Shown here piece after piece: positions 36,080-45,398 of a stretch of 64,000 bases of DNA. Each line of letters opens with the position of its first letter. Position 1 is the stretch's first letter. Source of the DNA: Gemmatimonadota bacterium (lineage in GTDB: Bacteria; Gemmatimonadota; Gemmatimonadetes; Palauibacterales; Palauibacteraceae); the NCBI GenBank assembly GCA_022820995.1, contig JAJEEM010000008.1, positions 31,008 through 95,007 on the forward strand, written 5' to 3'. The notes under the pieces were generated by a model. It saw only the letters and a program-made list of their open reading frames with translations, ran no database searches and had not been told where the DNA came from. A program made the translations under genes and the position numbers.

Positions 36080-36301
36080 CTACCGCAGGCGCAGCAGGTC
36101 GCTCCTGACTTCATCCCAATCGAGAACGGGATCGCCGGGATCGCGCAGCCGCTCCACGGCAACCGCCAGGTCGTCGAATTCCTCCAGATATCGCTCGAGG
36201 GCCTCGCGAACGACATCGGCCCGGCTTCGCCTCAGTGTGGACGCCGCGGCATCCAGGGCTTCGACCATCGCGTGGGGAACGCGCGCAGTGATCTGATCCA
36301 T
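36080..36301 (-). CDS. Ribbon-helix-helix antitoxin-like protein, no partner toxin visible
   Basis: A 73-residue protein with a typical ribbon-helix-helix (MDQITARVPHAMVEALD, then RSRADVVREALERYLEEF) and an acidic C-terminal tail ending DWDEVRSDLLRLR. This matches ParD/CopG antitoxins. Start at 36301 has GGAGGTCGG upstream. The usual toxin gene downstream is missing: the 101 bases before the S9 peptidase start contain no RelE/ParE or PIN reading frame, and the only other open frame overlapping it is a shadow. It may be an orphan antitoxin or a plain regulator. Confidence 0.75.
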   Translation of the reverse strand: MDQITARVPHAMVEALDAAASTLRRSRADVVREALERYLEEFDDLAVAVERLRDPGDPVLDWDEVRSDLLRLR

Positions 36302-36354
36302 AATCCGACCTCCTCCGGAATCGCATGTACCATGATTCAATGTCAACAACCCGT

Positions 36355-37035
36355 TCAGCGGACCTCCATCACCGCGCCGGCCTCGGGATCTCCCAGCTGC
36401 TCACGCACGTGCCGAAGCGCCTCCGCGTAGAATCGCCCGAGCTCGTCCTCCCTTGCCCGAACGTCGCTCAGCATGACTCCGAGGTAGATGATCGGGCCGG
36501 GCTGGTCCGTGGCCGCGAAGAACTGCGGCTGGATGATCCCGGCGGAAACGATCCGGTCGTACTCGTGGAGCGATTCCTGAATGGAGTAGGTGAGGGAGAG
36601 CGTGGAGAGAATCGGCAAACCGAAGTGCCGCACGGCTTCGGTCACGCCGGCCATCTCCCACGCCGTACTCCTCAACGGCGTGAGCCCGAGTCCTTCGGGC
36701 AGTGCCCCACTGATCGAGATGCTCCGGCCTTCGCCTCCTTCGGCGGCCCGCTGATTCTCGACGAGCCCCGGCAGGATCCCGTCGTGATAGGCCATGCGAC
36801 GTTCGAGCGTGACCGTGTTCTCGGCGATCTCCGCAGCCAGCGCGTAGAGCGTCTCGTCGACGAGCCGGCGGTGGTCAACGTTCGTCATCCATTGATCGAA
36901 GCCGAGGGCGACGAGAACGCCGACCACGATGACCACGAACTCGAGCGCGAGGCGGCCGAAGGGAATGCGATGGGTCACGCGACTCCGCGTTCGCCCTTCC
37001 TTCGAGCTGTCTTCCGGTGGGCTGTCTTCCGGCAT
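36355..37035 (-). CDS. Single-pass membrane protein of unknown function
   Basis: A 226-residue protein with a charged N-terminus, one transmembrane helix (LALEFVVIVVGVLVALGFDQW, written here only to about 20 residues in the core) at about residues 28-47, and a helical extracytoplasmic domain. The motif VVIVVGVLVALGFDQW followed by R..DE.LY.L..EI..N is one I associate with a family of uncharacterised bacterial proteins that have a short cytoplasmic tail and a soluble C-terminal helical domain. No catalytic residues are evident. It lies between arginase and the orphan antitoxin gene on the same strand. Confidence 0.7.
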   Translation of the reverse strand: MPEDSPPEDSSKEGRTRSRVTHRIPFGRLALEFVVIVVGVLVALGFDQWMTNVDHRRLVDETLYALAAEIAENTVTLERRMAYHDGILPGLVENQRAAEGGEGRSISISGALPEGLGLTPLRSTAWEMAGVTEAVRHFGLPILSTLSLTYSIQESLHEYDRIVSAGIIQPQFFAATDQPGPIIYLGVMLSDVRAREDELGRFYAEALRHVREQLGDPEAGAVMEVR

Positions 37036-37081
37036 CAGATGGTTCCTCGCTGTTCGTGGTGCGACTCGTGGTGCGACATTT

Positions 37082-37990
37082 CTAGAGGATCGCGGCGCCC
37101 AGGGCGGAGGCGACGAGGCCGACGCCGAGTTCGGCCGTCTGGTTGCGGTCGTCGAGGACCGGGTTGAGTTCGACGAGTTCCAGGCTCAGCAGCTTTCCGG
37201 AGCGCCACGCCTTCTCGCACACGAGGTGCCCCTCGCGGTACGTGAGACCGCCCCGCACCGGCGTCCCCACGCCCGGGGCGATCCGCGGGTCGAGCGCGTC
37301 GACGTCGAACGAAAGGTGGAACCCCGACGTCCCGGCGGTGGCGCGCTCCATGGCCTCGTCCATACAGACCCCCACGCCGCGCTCGTCGATCTCGGACATC
37401 GTGAACACGCGGACGCCGAGTTCCCGGATGAGGCGCTTCTCGCCGGCATCGAGCGACCGCGCGCCGAGGACGCTCACGTTTTCGGGCAGGACGCACGTCC
37501 GGCCGGAGGTCAGTTGCGGCTCCCCCTGCCCGAGCAGCACCGCGAGAGACATTCCGTGAATGTTCCCGGTGGGCGTGGTGTGAGGGAGGTTCATGTCGGC
37601 GTGGGCGTCCACCCAGATGATTCCGACGGACGCATCCCGCTGCCCGTAGTGGTCCGCCACGGCCGCCACGGATCCGATGGAGAGCGAATGGTCTCCGCCG
37701 AGCACGAGCGGCGTGCAGCCCCGGGCCAGCCCCTCGCGCACGAGCCTTCGCGTCTCATCCGCCACGTGGACGATCTCGTCCAGGAAGCGCAACTCGTGTT
37801 CGCCCGCGTCCGTGGTCTCCAGCCCGCCGGCCGTCACGGTGCCCAGTTCGGTGATCGTGTGGCCGATGGCTTCGATCTCCCGGCTGATCCCGGCGATGCG
37901 CAGAGCCGAGGGACCCATGTCCACGCCCCGGCGTCCGGCGCCGAGGTCTATGGAGACGGAGATCAGCGCGATGTCCCGATGATGGTCCAA
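37082..37990 (-). CDS. Arginase (ureohydrolase family)
   Basis: A 302-residue binuclear manganese ureohydrolase, converting arginine to ornithine and urea. Metal motifs are complete: LVLGGDHSLSIG, IIWVDAHADMNLP and LSFDVDALDPRIAPGVGTP. The N-terminal ISVSIDLGAGRRGVDMGPSA and the loop TPTGNIHGMSLA favour arginase over agmatinase. I choose the TTG at 37990: GAGGA lies upstream, length equals the family (about 300), and a TATAGT box at 38034-38039 would put the transcription start between it and the alternative ATG at 38047. The gene is divergent from the TolB-amidohydrolase pair. Confidence 0.92.
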   Translation of the reverse strand: MDHHRDIALISVSIDLGAGRRGVDMGPSALRIAGISREIEAIGHTITELGTVTAGGLETTDAGEHELRFLDEIVHVADETRRLVREGLARGCTPLVLGGDHSLSIGSVAAVADHYGQRDASVGIIWVDAHADMNLPHTTPTGNIHGMSLAVLLGQGEPQLTSGRTCVLPENVSVLGARSLDAGEKRLIRELGVRVFTMSEIDERGVGVCMDEAMERATAGTSGFHLSFDVDALDPRIAPGVGTPVRGGLTYREGHLVCEKAWRSGKLLSLELVELNPVLDDRNQTAELGVGLVASALGAAIL

Positions 37991-38033
37991 GAATCGTTCC
38001 TCTTTCGGTTGGTGACGCTGACCGGCCGACACT

Positions 38034-38039
38034 ACTATA
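38034..38039 (-). promoter_or_regulatory. Possible -10 box for the arginase gene
   Basis: TATAGT on the minus strand, leaving a leader of about 37 nt to the TTG start at 37990. No good -35 is visible 17 nt upstream, so this is tentative. Confidence 0.3.
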
Positions 38040-38099
38040 CGGCTCATACGTACATCACCCCACAGAACCAGGGGCTCAACTCCCGAACGGAGTCGGTGA

Positions 38100-41000
38100 A
38101 TGTTCTCGTTCCACCATCGCCACCGGGCAGCCGTCCTGCTGCTGCTCGTACCGCTGCTCGCACCCGCGCCCGCCGCCGCCCAGGACGAGGAGAAGAAGGA
38201 TCCCGACCGGGGTCTTCCCCTCGAACCGGCCCGCTGGGCGCGCTTCACGACGAGCGAAGGGACCTGGATCTCGCTCGACGTGAGTCCGGACGGCCGGACG
38301 ATCGTCTTCGACCTCCTGGGCGACCTCTACAGGATGCCCATCACGGGCGGCGAGGCGACGCGGCTCACGGACGGCCTGCCGCACGACATGCAGCCGCGCT
38401 TCAGCCCCGACGGCTCGCGGATCGTCTTCGTCTCCGACCGCAGCGGCGACGAGAACGTGTGGCTCATCGACGCGGAGGGGGGCGAACCGACCCAGCTCAG
38501 CAAGGGGATCGGGAGCGTCTTCCTCTCGCCGGAGTGGATGCCGGACGGCAAGTACGTCGTCGTCTCGCGCTCGCGGGCCTTTTTCGGACTGGAGAAGCTC
38601 TGGCTCTACCACGTGGACGGCGGCACCGGCCTCGAGATGGTCGGCGGGAGCGGCGCGCAGCGCATGCTGGGCGCGGCGGTCGACGCCGAGGGGCGCTACG
38701 TCTGGTACGCACAGCGCACCGGCACCTGGCAGTACAACGCGATCTTCCCCCAGTACCAGCTCTGGGTGTACGACCGGCGCACCGGGACGCGCACGCCGAT
38801 GACGAGCCGATACGGATCGGCCTTCCGGCCGGCGCTCTCCCCCGATGGCGAACTGCTCGCCTACGCGAGCCGCGAGGACACCGAGACCGGCATACGGCTC
38901 CGCGAACTGGACTCGGGAGAGGAGCGCTGGCTCGCCTATCCCGTGCAGCGCGACGACCAGGAGTCGACGGCGTCGATGGACGTGCACCCGGGCTACACCT
39001 TCACGCCGGACTCCGAGGCGCTCGTCATCTCCTACGGCGGCGGCATCTGGCGCGTCCCGGTCGACGGGAGCGACCCGACCCGGATCCCGTTCACGGTCAA
39101 CGCCGAGGTCGCGGTCGGCCCGGAAGTCGAGTTCGAGTACCCGATCGAGGACACGCCGACGTTCATCGTGAAGCAGATCCGCAACACGCGGCCGTCGCCC
39201 GATGGCGGGCGGGTCGCCTTCACCGCGCTGGACCGCCTCTACGTCGCGGACCTTCCCGACGGCACGCCGCGCCGCCTCACTGAGGACGAGGTGGGTGAAT
39301 ATCACCCGGTGTGGTCTCCGGACGGGAACTCCGTGGCGTACGTCACGTGGGACGACGACGCGGGCGAGGGCCACATCCGCCGCGTGTCCGCGGAGGGCGG
39401 CGCGAGCACGAACCTCACGCGGGAGCCCGCCTACTACCAGCAGCTGGCCTGGTCCCCGGATGGCGGGCGCATCGTGGCGATCCGCTCGTCGCGCCGGAAC
39501 GTGCAGGAGGCCGTCGACCCCTTCATCGGTTTCGGGCTCGACTCGGAGTTCGTGTGGGTCCCGGCGGAGGGCGGGGCTCTGACCCGGATCGGACCGACGG
39601 GCGGGCGCCGGCAGCCGCACTTCACATCGGATCCGGACCGCATCTATTACTATGGCCTGGCGCGCGCGGACGCGGTGCCGGGATCGCCCATCCCGCCCAT
39701 CGCGACGACCGCGCTCTCCTCCGCGCGCTGGGACGACACGGACCGGCGGCAGCACCTGGCGGTGACGGCCCGCGCGAATCTCGACGCGGGCGGCGTTCCG
39801 GCGGCGTTCGAGCGGTATGAGCGCTCGCCGCGGTCGGACCTCCCCATGCCGCGAACGCACGACGACGACCAGCCGCGCGAACTCATCCTGCGGCTGGGCG
39901 CGGGGTCCGTCGTGATGGCGCCGCAGGGCGACCTCGCGCTGGCCCACGTCGGCGACGACCTGTACGCCGTGACGGTGCCGGACCTCGGCGCCACGCTGCC
40001 GAGGATCGATGTCGCCAAGCCGGACTCGGCGGGCGTGCCCGCGTGGAAGCTCAACGACCTCGGGGCCGAGTTCCCGGTGTGGGGCGCGGATGGACGCACG
40101 GTCCACTGGTCGCTGGGCAACGCCCTCTTCACCTACGACCTGGACGCGGCGCTCGCGGACACGGCGTACGCGCCGGCGGAGCGGCAGATCGAGGTCACGG
40201 CCGAGCGCGACATCCCGCGCGGGACCGTCGTCCTCCGCGGCGGACGCGCGATCACCATGAACGGCGACGAGATCATCGACAACGCCGACATCGTGGTCAC
40301 GGACAACCGGATCGCTTCGGTGTCGGCGGGCCCCGGCGACGTGCCCGAGGGCGCGCAGGTCATCGACATCAGCGGCAAGACCGTCGTCCCCGGGTTCGTG
40401 GATACGCACGCCCACATGTGGAACCTGTGGGACTTCCACTGGGCGCGGCCCTGGATCTACCAGGCGAACCTCGCCTACGGGGTGACGACGACCCGCGACC
40501 CGCAGACCGCGACGACCGACGTCCTCTCCTACGAGGACATGGTGCGGGCGGGCCGGATGGTGGGACCCCGCGTCTATCACACGGGCCCCGGCGTCTTCCA
40601 GTTCGACTTCGTCCGCAGCTACGAGCACGCGCTCGATGTCCTGCGGAAGTACAGCCAGTACTACGACACGAAGACGTTCAAGATGTACATGTCCGGCAAC
40701 CGGCGTCAGCGGCAGTGGCTCATCATGGCGGCGCGCGAACTCGGCCTCATGCCGACGACGGAGGGCGGCCTCGAGTATCGCCTGAACATGACGCACGCCA
40801 TGGACGGATACCCGGGGATCGAGCACTCGATGCCGATCGTGCCGGCGTACAACGACGTCGTCGAACTGTTCGCGGTCTCGGGGACGGTGAACTCCCCCAC
40901 CCTCCTCGTCTCCTACGGCGGGCCGTGGGCGGAGAACTACTTCTACACGCGCTGGGACATCTTCTGCGACGAGAAGCTCACGCACTTCACGCCGAAGCGG

Positions 41001-41516
41001 GAACTCGACATCAAGGCGCGCCGCCTGGGGCTCTTCACCGGGCCGGGGCCGGGCGGCTGGTTCCACGAGGACGAGTACGCCTTCCCGAAGCACGCGGCGT
41101 GGCTCGCGGACCTCGTGGAGGGCGGCGGAAGGACCGGCGTCGGCAGCCACGGACAGTTGCAGGGGCTCGGCTACCACTGGGAGCTGTGGGCGCTGCAGAG
41201 CGGCGGCATGGACGAACACGACGCGCTGCGCGCCGCGACGCTCATGGGGGCCGAAGCGATCGGCCTCGGCGGCGATCTGGGCTCCATCGAGCCGGGCAAG
41301 CTCGCGGACCTCGTGATCCTCGACGCGGACCCGCTCGCGAACATCCGGAACACGAACGCGATCGACAGGGTGATGATGAACGGCCGACTCTACGACGGCG
41401 ACACGCTCGACGAACTGTGGCCGAGACAACGGCCGGCTCCGAACGAACCCTGGCGGGACACGGCGCCCGCCGTGAACACCGCCGCAGGCGCCGGGGACCG
41501 GGGAGGTGACCGATGA
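38100..41516 (+). CDS. Secreted TolB-like propeller/amidohydrolase fusion (copy 2)
   Basis: A 1138-residue exported protein with signal peptide (FHHRHRAAVLLLLVPLLAPA), TolB/WD40-like blades over about 40-690 (VSPDGRTIVFDLLGDLYRMP and similar), and an amidohydrolase domain about 700-1110. Metal ligands include His770 and His772 (VDTHAHMW). The usual Asp of the GTD motif is replaced: the aligned position reads VGSHGQ with His1017. Shared features such as TTRDPQTATTDVLSYED and KMYMSGNRRQRQW are repeated in the next gene, with which it overlaps by ATGA. It is a likely exported hydrolase of peptides or cyclic amides; substrate unknown. Confidence 0.9.
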   Translation: MFSFHHRHRAAVLLLLVPLLAPAPAAAQDEEKKDPDRGLPLEPARWARFTTSEGTWISLDVSPDGRTIVFDLLGDLYRMPITGGEATRLTDGLPHDMQPRFSPDGSRIVFVSDRSGDENVWLIDAEGGEPTQLSKGIGSVFLSPEWMPDGKYVVVSRSRAFFGLEKLWLYHVDGGTGLEMVGGSGAQRMLGAAVDAEGRYVWYAQRTGTWQYNAIFPQYQLWVYDRRTGTRTPMTSRYGSAFRPALSPDGELLAYASREDTETGIRLRELDSGEERWLAYPVQRDDQESTASMDVHPGYTFTPDSEALVISYGGGIWRVPVDGSDPTRIPFTVNAEVAVGPEVEFEYPIEDTPTFIVKQIRNTRPSPDGGRVAFTALDRLYVADLPDGTPRRLTEDEVGEYHPVWSPDGNSVAYVTWDDDAGEGHIRRVSAEGGASTNLTREPAYYQQLAWSPDGGRIVAIRSSRRNVQEAVDPFIGFGLDSEFVWVPAEGGALTRIGPTGGRRQPHFTSDPDRIYYYGLARADAVPGSPIPPIATTALSSARWDDTDRRQHLAVTARANLDAGGVPAAFERYERSPRSDLPMPRTHDDDQPRELILRLGAGSVVMAPQGDLALAHVGDDLYAVTVPDLGATLPRIDVAKPDSAGVPAWKLNDLGAEFPVWGADGRTVHWSLGNALFTYDLDAALADTAYAPAERQIEVTAERDIPRGTVVLRGGRAITMNGDEIIDNADIVVTDNRIASVSAGPGDVPEGAQVIDISGKTVVPGFVDTHAHMWNLWDFHWARPWIYQANLAYGVTTTRDPQTATTDVLSYEDMVRAGRMVGPRVYHTGPGVFQFDFVRSYEHALDVLRKYSQYYDTKTFKMYMSGNRRQRQWLIMAARELGLMPTTEGGLEYRLNMTHAMDGYPGIEHSMPIVPAYNDVVELFAVSGTVNSPTLLVSYGGPWAENYFYTRWDIFCDEKLTHFTPKRELDIKARRLGLFTGPGPGGWFHEDEYAFPKHAAWLADLVEGGGRTGVGSHGQLQGLGYHWELWALQSGGMDEHDALRAATLMGAEAIGLGGDLGSIEPGKLADLVILDADPLANIRNTNAIDRVMMNGRLYDGDTLDELWPRQRPAPNEPWRDTAPAVNTAAGAGDRGGDR

Positions 41517-44500
41517 GCCCCCGCGAGAGGCAGGCACGGATCTGGAGGGCGGCGGCGCTGGCCACGCTGGTCGCTTCGACGACCGGGGCTCCGGCGGCGG
41601 CCCAGGTGGTCTTCGGTCCCGGCGGTCCCGGAAACCGCGATCCGCTCCCCCTGCGCGGCGCGCGCAAGGCCGCGTTCACGGCCACCGAGGGCACGTGGAT
41701 GTCGCTCGACGTGAGTCCGGACGGGACGACGATCGTCTTCGACCTCCTCGGGGACCTCTACACGATGCCGATCGAGGGCGGGAAGGCGTCGCCCCTTCTC
41801 ACGGGGATGGCCTACGAGACGCAGCCCCGCTTCAGTCCGGACGGCGAGTCCGTCGCCTTCATCTCCGACCGCAGCGGCGGCGACGCGCTGTGGACTCTGC
41901 GCCTCGACCTCACGGACACCACCCGCGTGGCGGGAGGCGGGTCCAGCCTCATGCTGTCGCCCGAGTGGAGCCCGGATGGCGTCTTTATCGCGGCGAGCCG
42001 CTCGAACGGGCTGGGCGGGGTCGCGCAACTCTCGATGTACCACGCGGAGCGCGGGTCCCCGCTGCCGCTGCCGGGTTCGCCCCTGCTCAAGCGGATCGGC
42101 GCCGCGTTCAGCCCGGACGGCCGTTATGTCTGGTACGCCGGGGGCTTCGGCGACTGGACGTACAACGCGGTCCTGCCCCTCTACCAGCTCTACCGCTACG
42201 ACCGCGAGACGGGCGCGACGACGACCATGACGAACCGGTACGGGTCCGCGTTCCGGCCGGCGATCTCGCCGGATGGCCGCTGGCTCGTTTACGGCACCCG
42301 CTACAACGCGGACACGGGGCTGCGGAAGCGCGACCTCGAGACCGGCGAGGAGAGCTGGCTCGCCTATCCCGTCCAGCGGGACGAGCAGGAGTCGCGGGCG
42401 CCGCTGGATGTCCTGCCGGGCTACGCCTTCCTGCCGGATGGCTCGGCGATCGTCATCTCCTACGGGGGCAGGATCTGGAACGTCCCCATGGACGGGGGCG
42501 AACCCGCGGAGATCCCGTTCGAGGCGGAGGTCGAACTCGACGTCGGCCCACAGGTGAAGTTCGAGTACCAGATCGACACCACTGCGATGGTCACCGCGAG
42601 CCAGATCCGGAGTCCCGTCGTCGGGCCCGGCGGCGAACAGGTGGTGTTCACGGCCTTCGACCGCCTCTGGATCCGCGACCTGCCCGATGGCGAGGCGCGC
42701 CGCCTCACCGAGGGTGACGCGGGCGAGTTCCACCCGCAGTGGTCGCCCGATGGCCGCTGGATCGCCTACACGACGTGGGACGACACCGACGGCGGCCACA
42801 TCATGAAGGTCCCGGCGGCGGGCGGCGAGCCGGTCCGGCTCTCGGCCACGGCGGCCCTCTACTACAACGTGGCGTGGTCCCCCGACGGCGGGCGGATCGT
42901 CGCCTCGCGCGGCGCCGCGCGTCAGCTCAAGGAGGCGGCGGGCGCCTTCTTCGGGCCCATCGGCGGCGAGTTCGTGTGGGTGCCGGCGGCGGGACCCGAG
43001 CCGGCCGAGGCCGAGGTCATCTCGCCCACGGGACTGCGCGACGTGCCGCACTTCGCGGCGGACGATCCGGACCGGATCTACGCCTACAGCCCGGTCGAGG
43101 GGCTCGTGTCCTTCCGTTGGGACGGCACGGACGTGAAGCGCCACCTGATCGTGCGCGGGCGCCAGGGCATCGCCGGCATCGGCGACCCGCACCCCAACGA
43201 GTGGGAGTTCCTGCCCCGGCGCGTCTTCCCCTGGCGCCAGGGCCCCGATACCACGTACACCGATCCCCCGGCTGAGACTGGCTGACCGCAGCCGGCCGGC
43301 CTCATCGTGCTGTCGCCGGCGGGCGACCGCGCCTTCGTGCAGTTCGGGCGGGATCTCTTCGTGGCGGACCTCGCCGAGGTCGGGGACACTCCCCCGACGA
43401 TCACGCTGTTCCGGGTCGACGATGCCCCGGTGCCGGTGCGCAAGGTCACGGATGTCGGCGGCGAGTTCCCCTCGTGGGCGTCCGATGGCGGCGCCCTCCA
43501 CTGGGCCCTGGGGAACGTCCTGTTCACCTACGACCTGGACCACGTCGAGGCCGAGGAAGAGGAGGAGGAGGTCACGGCCCGCGGGCGCGCCCTCCTGCGG
43601 GTGAGGGCGGCCGCGATCACCGACACGCTCAGGGACAAGCGGGCCGAGGCGGACAGTCTCGAGCGGGCCGACGACGAGGTGCCGGAGGAACTGGAGGACG
43701 AGATCACGCGGCTCCAGGCGGACTCCGTGCAGGTCGTGGCCGACTCCCTGCTCGCCCGCGCCGACTCGATCCGGCTGGCGGCGGAGGAGGTGGCCGCGAA
43801 ATCGGCCGCCGTGCGGGCGGGCGACGAGGAGGTCCTCGCCGACACGACGGAGACGTACGAGGCGCACGAGCGCAGGATCGAGGCGAAGCTTCCGCGCGAC
43901 ATCCCGCGCGGCACGGTCGCGCTCACGGGCGGGCGGATCATCACGATGACGGAAATCGCCGACGAGACCCCGAGCGACACCACGGGCGCCCCGGCCGACA
44001 CGTCGGGGGCGGATCCGCCCGAGCCCCCCGAGGCTGCCGGCGACACGGCCGCGGCGGCAGGCGACACGACCGCGGCGGCCGACGACGCCGACGCCGCCGA
44101 GGAGGAGCCGAAAGAACCGGCCATGAAACCGCGCATCATCGAGGGCGGCGTGGTGCTCGTGACGGACAACCGCATCGTCGCCGTGGGTCCCGCGGACTCC
44201 GTCGAGGTTCCGGACGGCGCCACGGTGATCGACGTGAGCGGCAAGACGCTCGTTCCCGGGTTCGTCGACACCCACTATCACGCGCAGTGGCTCGTGCCGG
44301 AGGTCCATCCCGAGGAGGTGTGGCAGTACCTCGCGACGCTCTCCTACGGCGTCACGACGACGCGCGACCCGCAGACCGCCACGACGGACATCCTGAGCTA
44401 CACGGACCGGGTGCGGACCGGCGGCATGACCGGCCCGCGCATCTACTCGACGGGACCCGGCGTGTTCGCGGGCGAGAACCTCCGCGACGCGGACCACGCG

Positions 44501-45376
44501 AAGACCATCCTGCGGCGCTACGCGGAGTACTTCGACACGAAGACGCTGAAGATGTACATGACCGGGAACCGCCAGCAGCGCCAGTGGATCATCCAGGCGG
44601 CGCGCGACCTCGAACTGATGCCCACGACCGAGGGCGGGCTCGACTACAAGATCGACATCACGCACGCGATCGACGGATACCCCGGCATCGAGCACAACCT
44701 GCCGATCGCGCCGATCTATTCCGACGTCGTGGAACTGTTCAAGACATCGCAGACGACGAACAGCCCGACCCTGCTCGTCTCATACGGCGGTCCGTTCGGG
44801 GAGAACTACTTCTACACGCACGAGGACGTGCTGGGAGACGAGAAGCTCGCGACGTTCGTGCCCAAGGCGAACATCGACGCGCGGGCGCGGCGGCGCGGGC
44901 CCGGCGCGGGCGGGAGCCCCGGAGAAGGCGGCTGGTTCCTCGAGGAGGAGTACGTCTTCCCGCTTCAGGGCGAGTTCGTGAAGAAGATGCTCGAGGAGGA
45001 CGCCCGCATGGCCGTGGGGAGCCACGGACAGATCCAGGGCGTCGGGTACCACTGGGAGCTGTGGGCGATGGCGGCCGGCGGCGCGTCGAACTTCGACATG
45101 CTCAGGGCGGCGACGATCCTCGGCGCCGAGGCGATCGGATTCGGGGAAGAGCTCGGGAGCCTCGAGGAGGGGAAGTTCGCGGACATCGTCATCCTCAACT
45201 CGAACCCGCTCGACGACCTGCGGAACACCGTCGACATCCGCTACGTGATGAAGGACGGGCGGCTGTATGACGGGATGACGCTCGACGAGATCTACCCCGA
45301 GGCCCGGACGCTCGAGCGGCAGCGGCCGGCGGAGGAGAACGCCGCCGGCGCCGCCGCCGGAATCCGCGGCAACTAG
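41513..45376 (+). pseudogene. TolB-like propeller/amidohydrolase fusion (copy 3), split by an in-frame TGA at 43283-43285
   Basis: The two open frames 41513-43285 (590 residues, signal peptide plus most propeller blades) and 43307-45376 (689 residues, last blade plus amidohydrolase) are in the same reading frame and together equal one full-length paralogue of copy 2. A single TGA between TDPPAETG and PQPAGLIVLSPAG interrupts them. The GTG at 43307 has no ribosome site, so the second half may not be made. The amidohydrolase keeps VDTHYHAQW and the GSHGQ variant; a long acidic Glu run and an Ala/Asp/Thr-rich insert (about 44000-44120) are extra. Either a nonsense-inactivated gene, readthrough, or a sequence error; a secreted hydrolase if intact. 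Confidence 0.8.
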
Positions 45377-45382
45377 CTGTGG

Positions 45383-45398
45383 AGCGGCCGCGGCCGCT
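45383..45398. terminator. 16-bp palindrome between convergent genes
   Basis: AGCGGCCGCGGCCGCT fills most of the 22-bp gap between the stops at 45376 and 45399. It could form a hairpin in both transcripts. No U-run on either side. Confidence 0.4.

Noticed and set aside
36022..36216. A small toxin frame next to the orphan antitoxin
   Set aside because: It overlaps the antitoxin gene out of frame, has no toxin motif and reads as a shadow.
38076..41537. Very long open frames opposite the TolB-amidohydrolase genes (also 41390-44695, 5210-7771, 2093-4615)
   Set aside because: Arg/Val/Asp/His-rich mirror sequences of GC-rich genes, with no signal peptide, domain or ribosome site.
43283..43285. The TGA in copy 3 of the TolB-amidohydrolase as a second selenocysteine codon
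   Set aside because: It lies in a non-conserved linker, the paralogue has no cysteine there, and no compact stem-loop with a short loop follows at SECIS distance.
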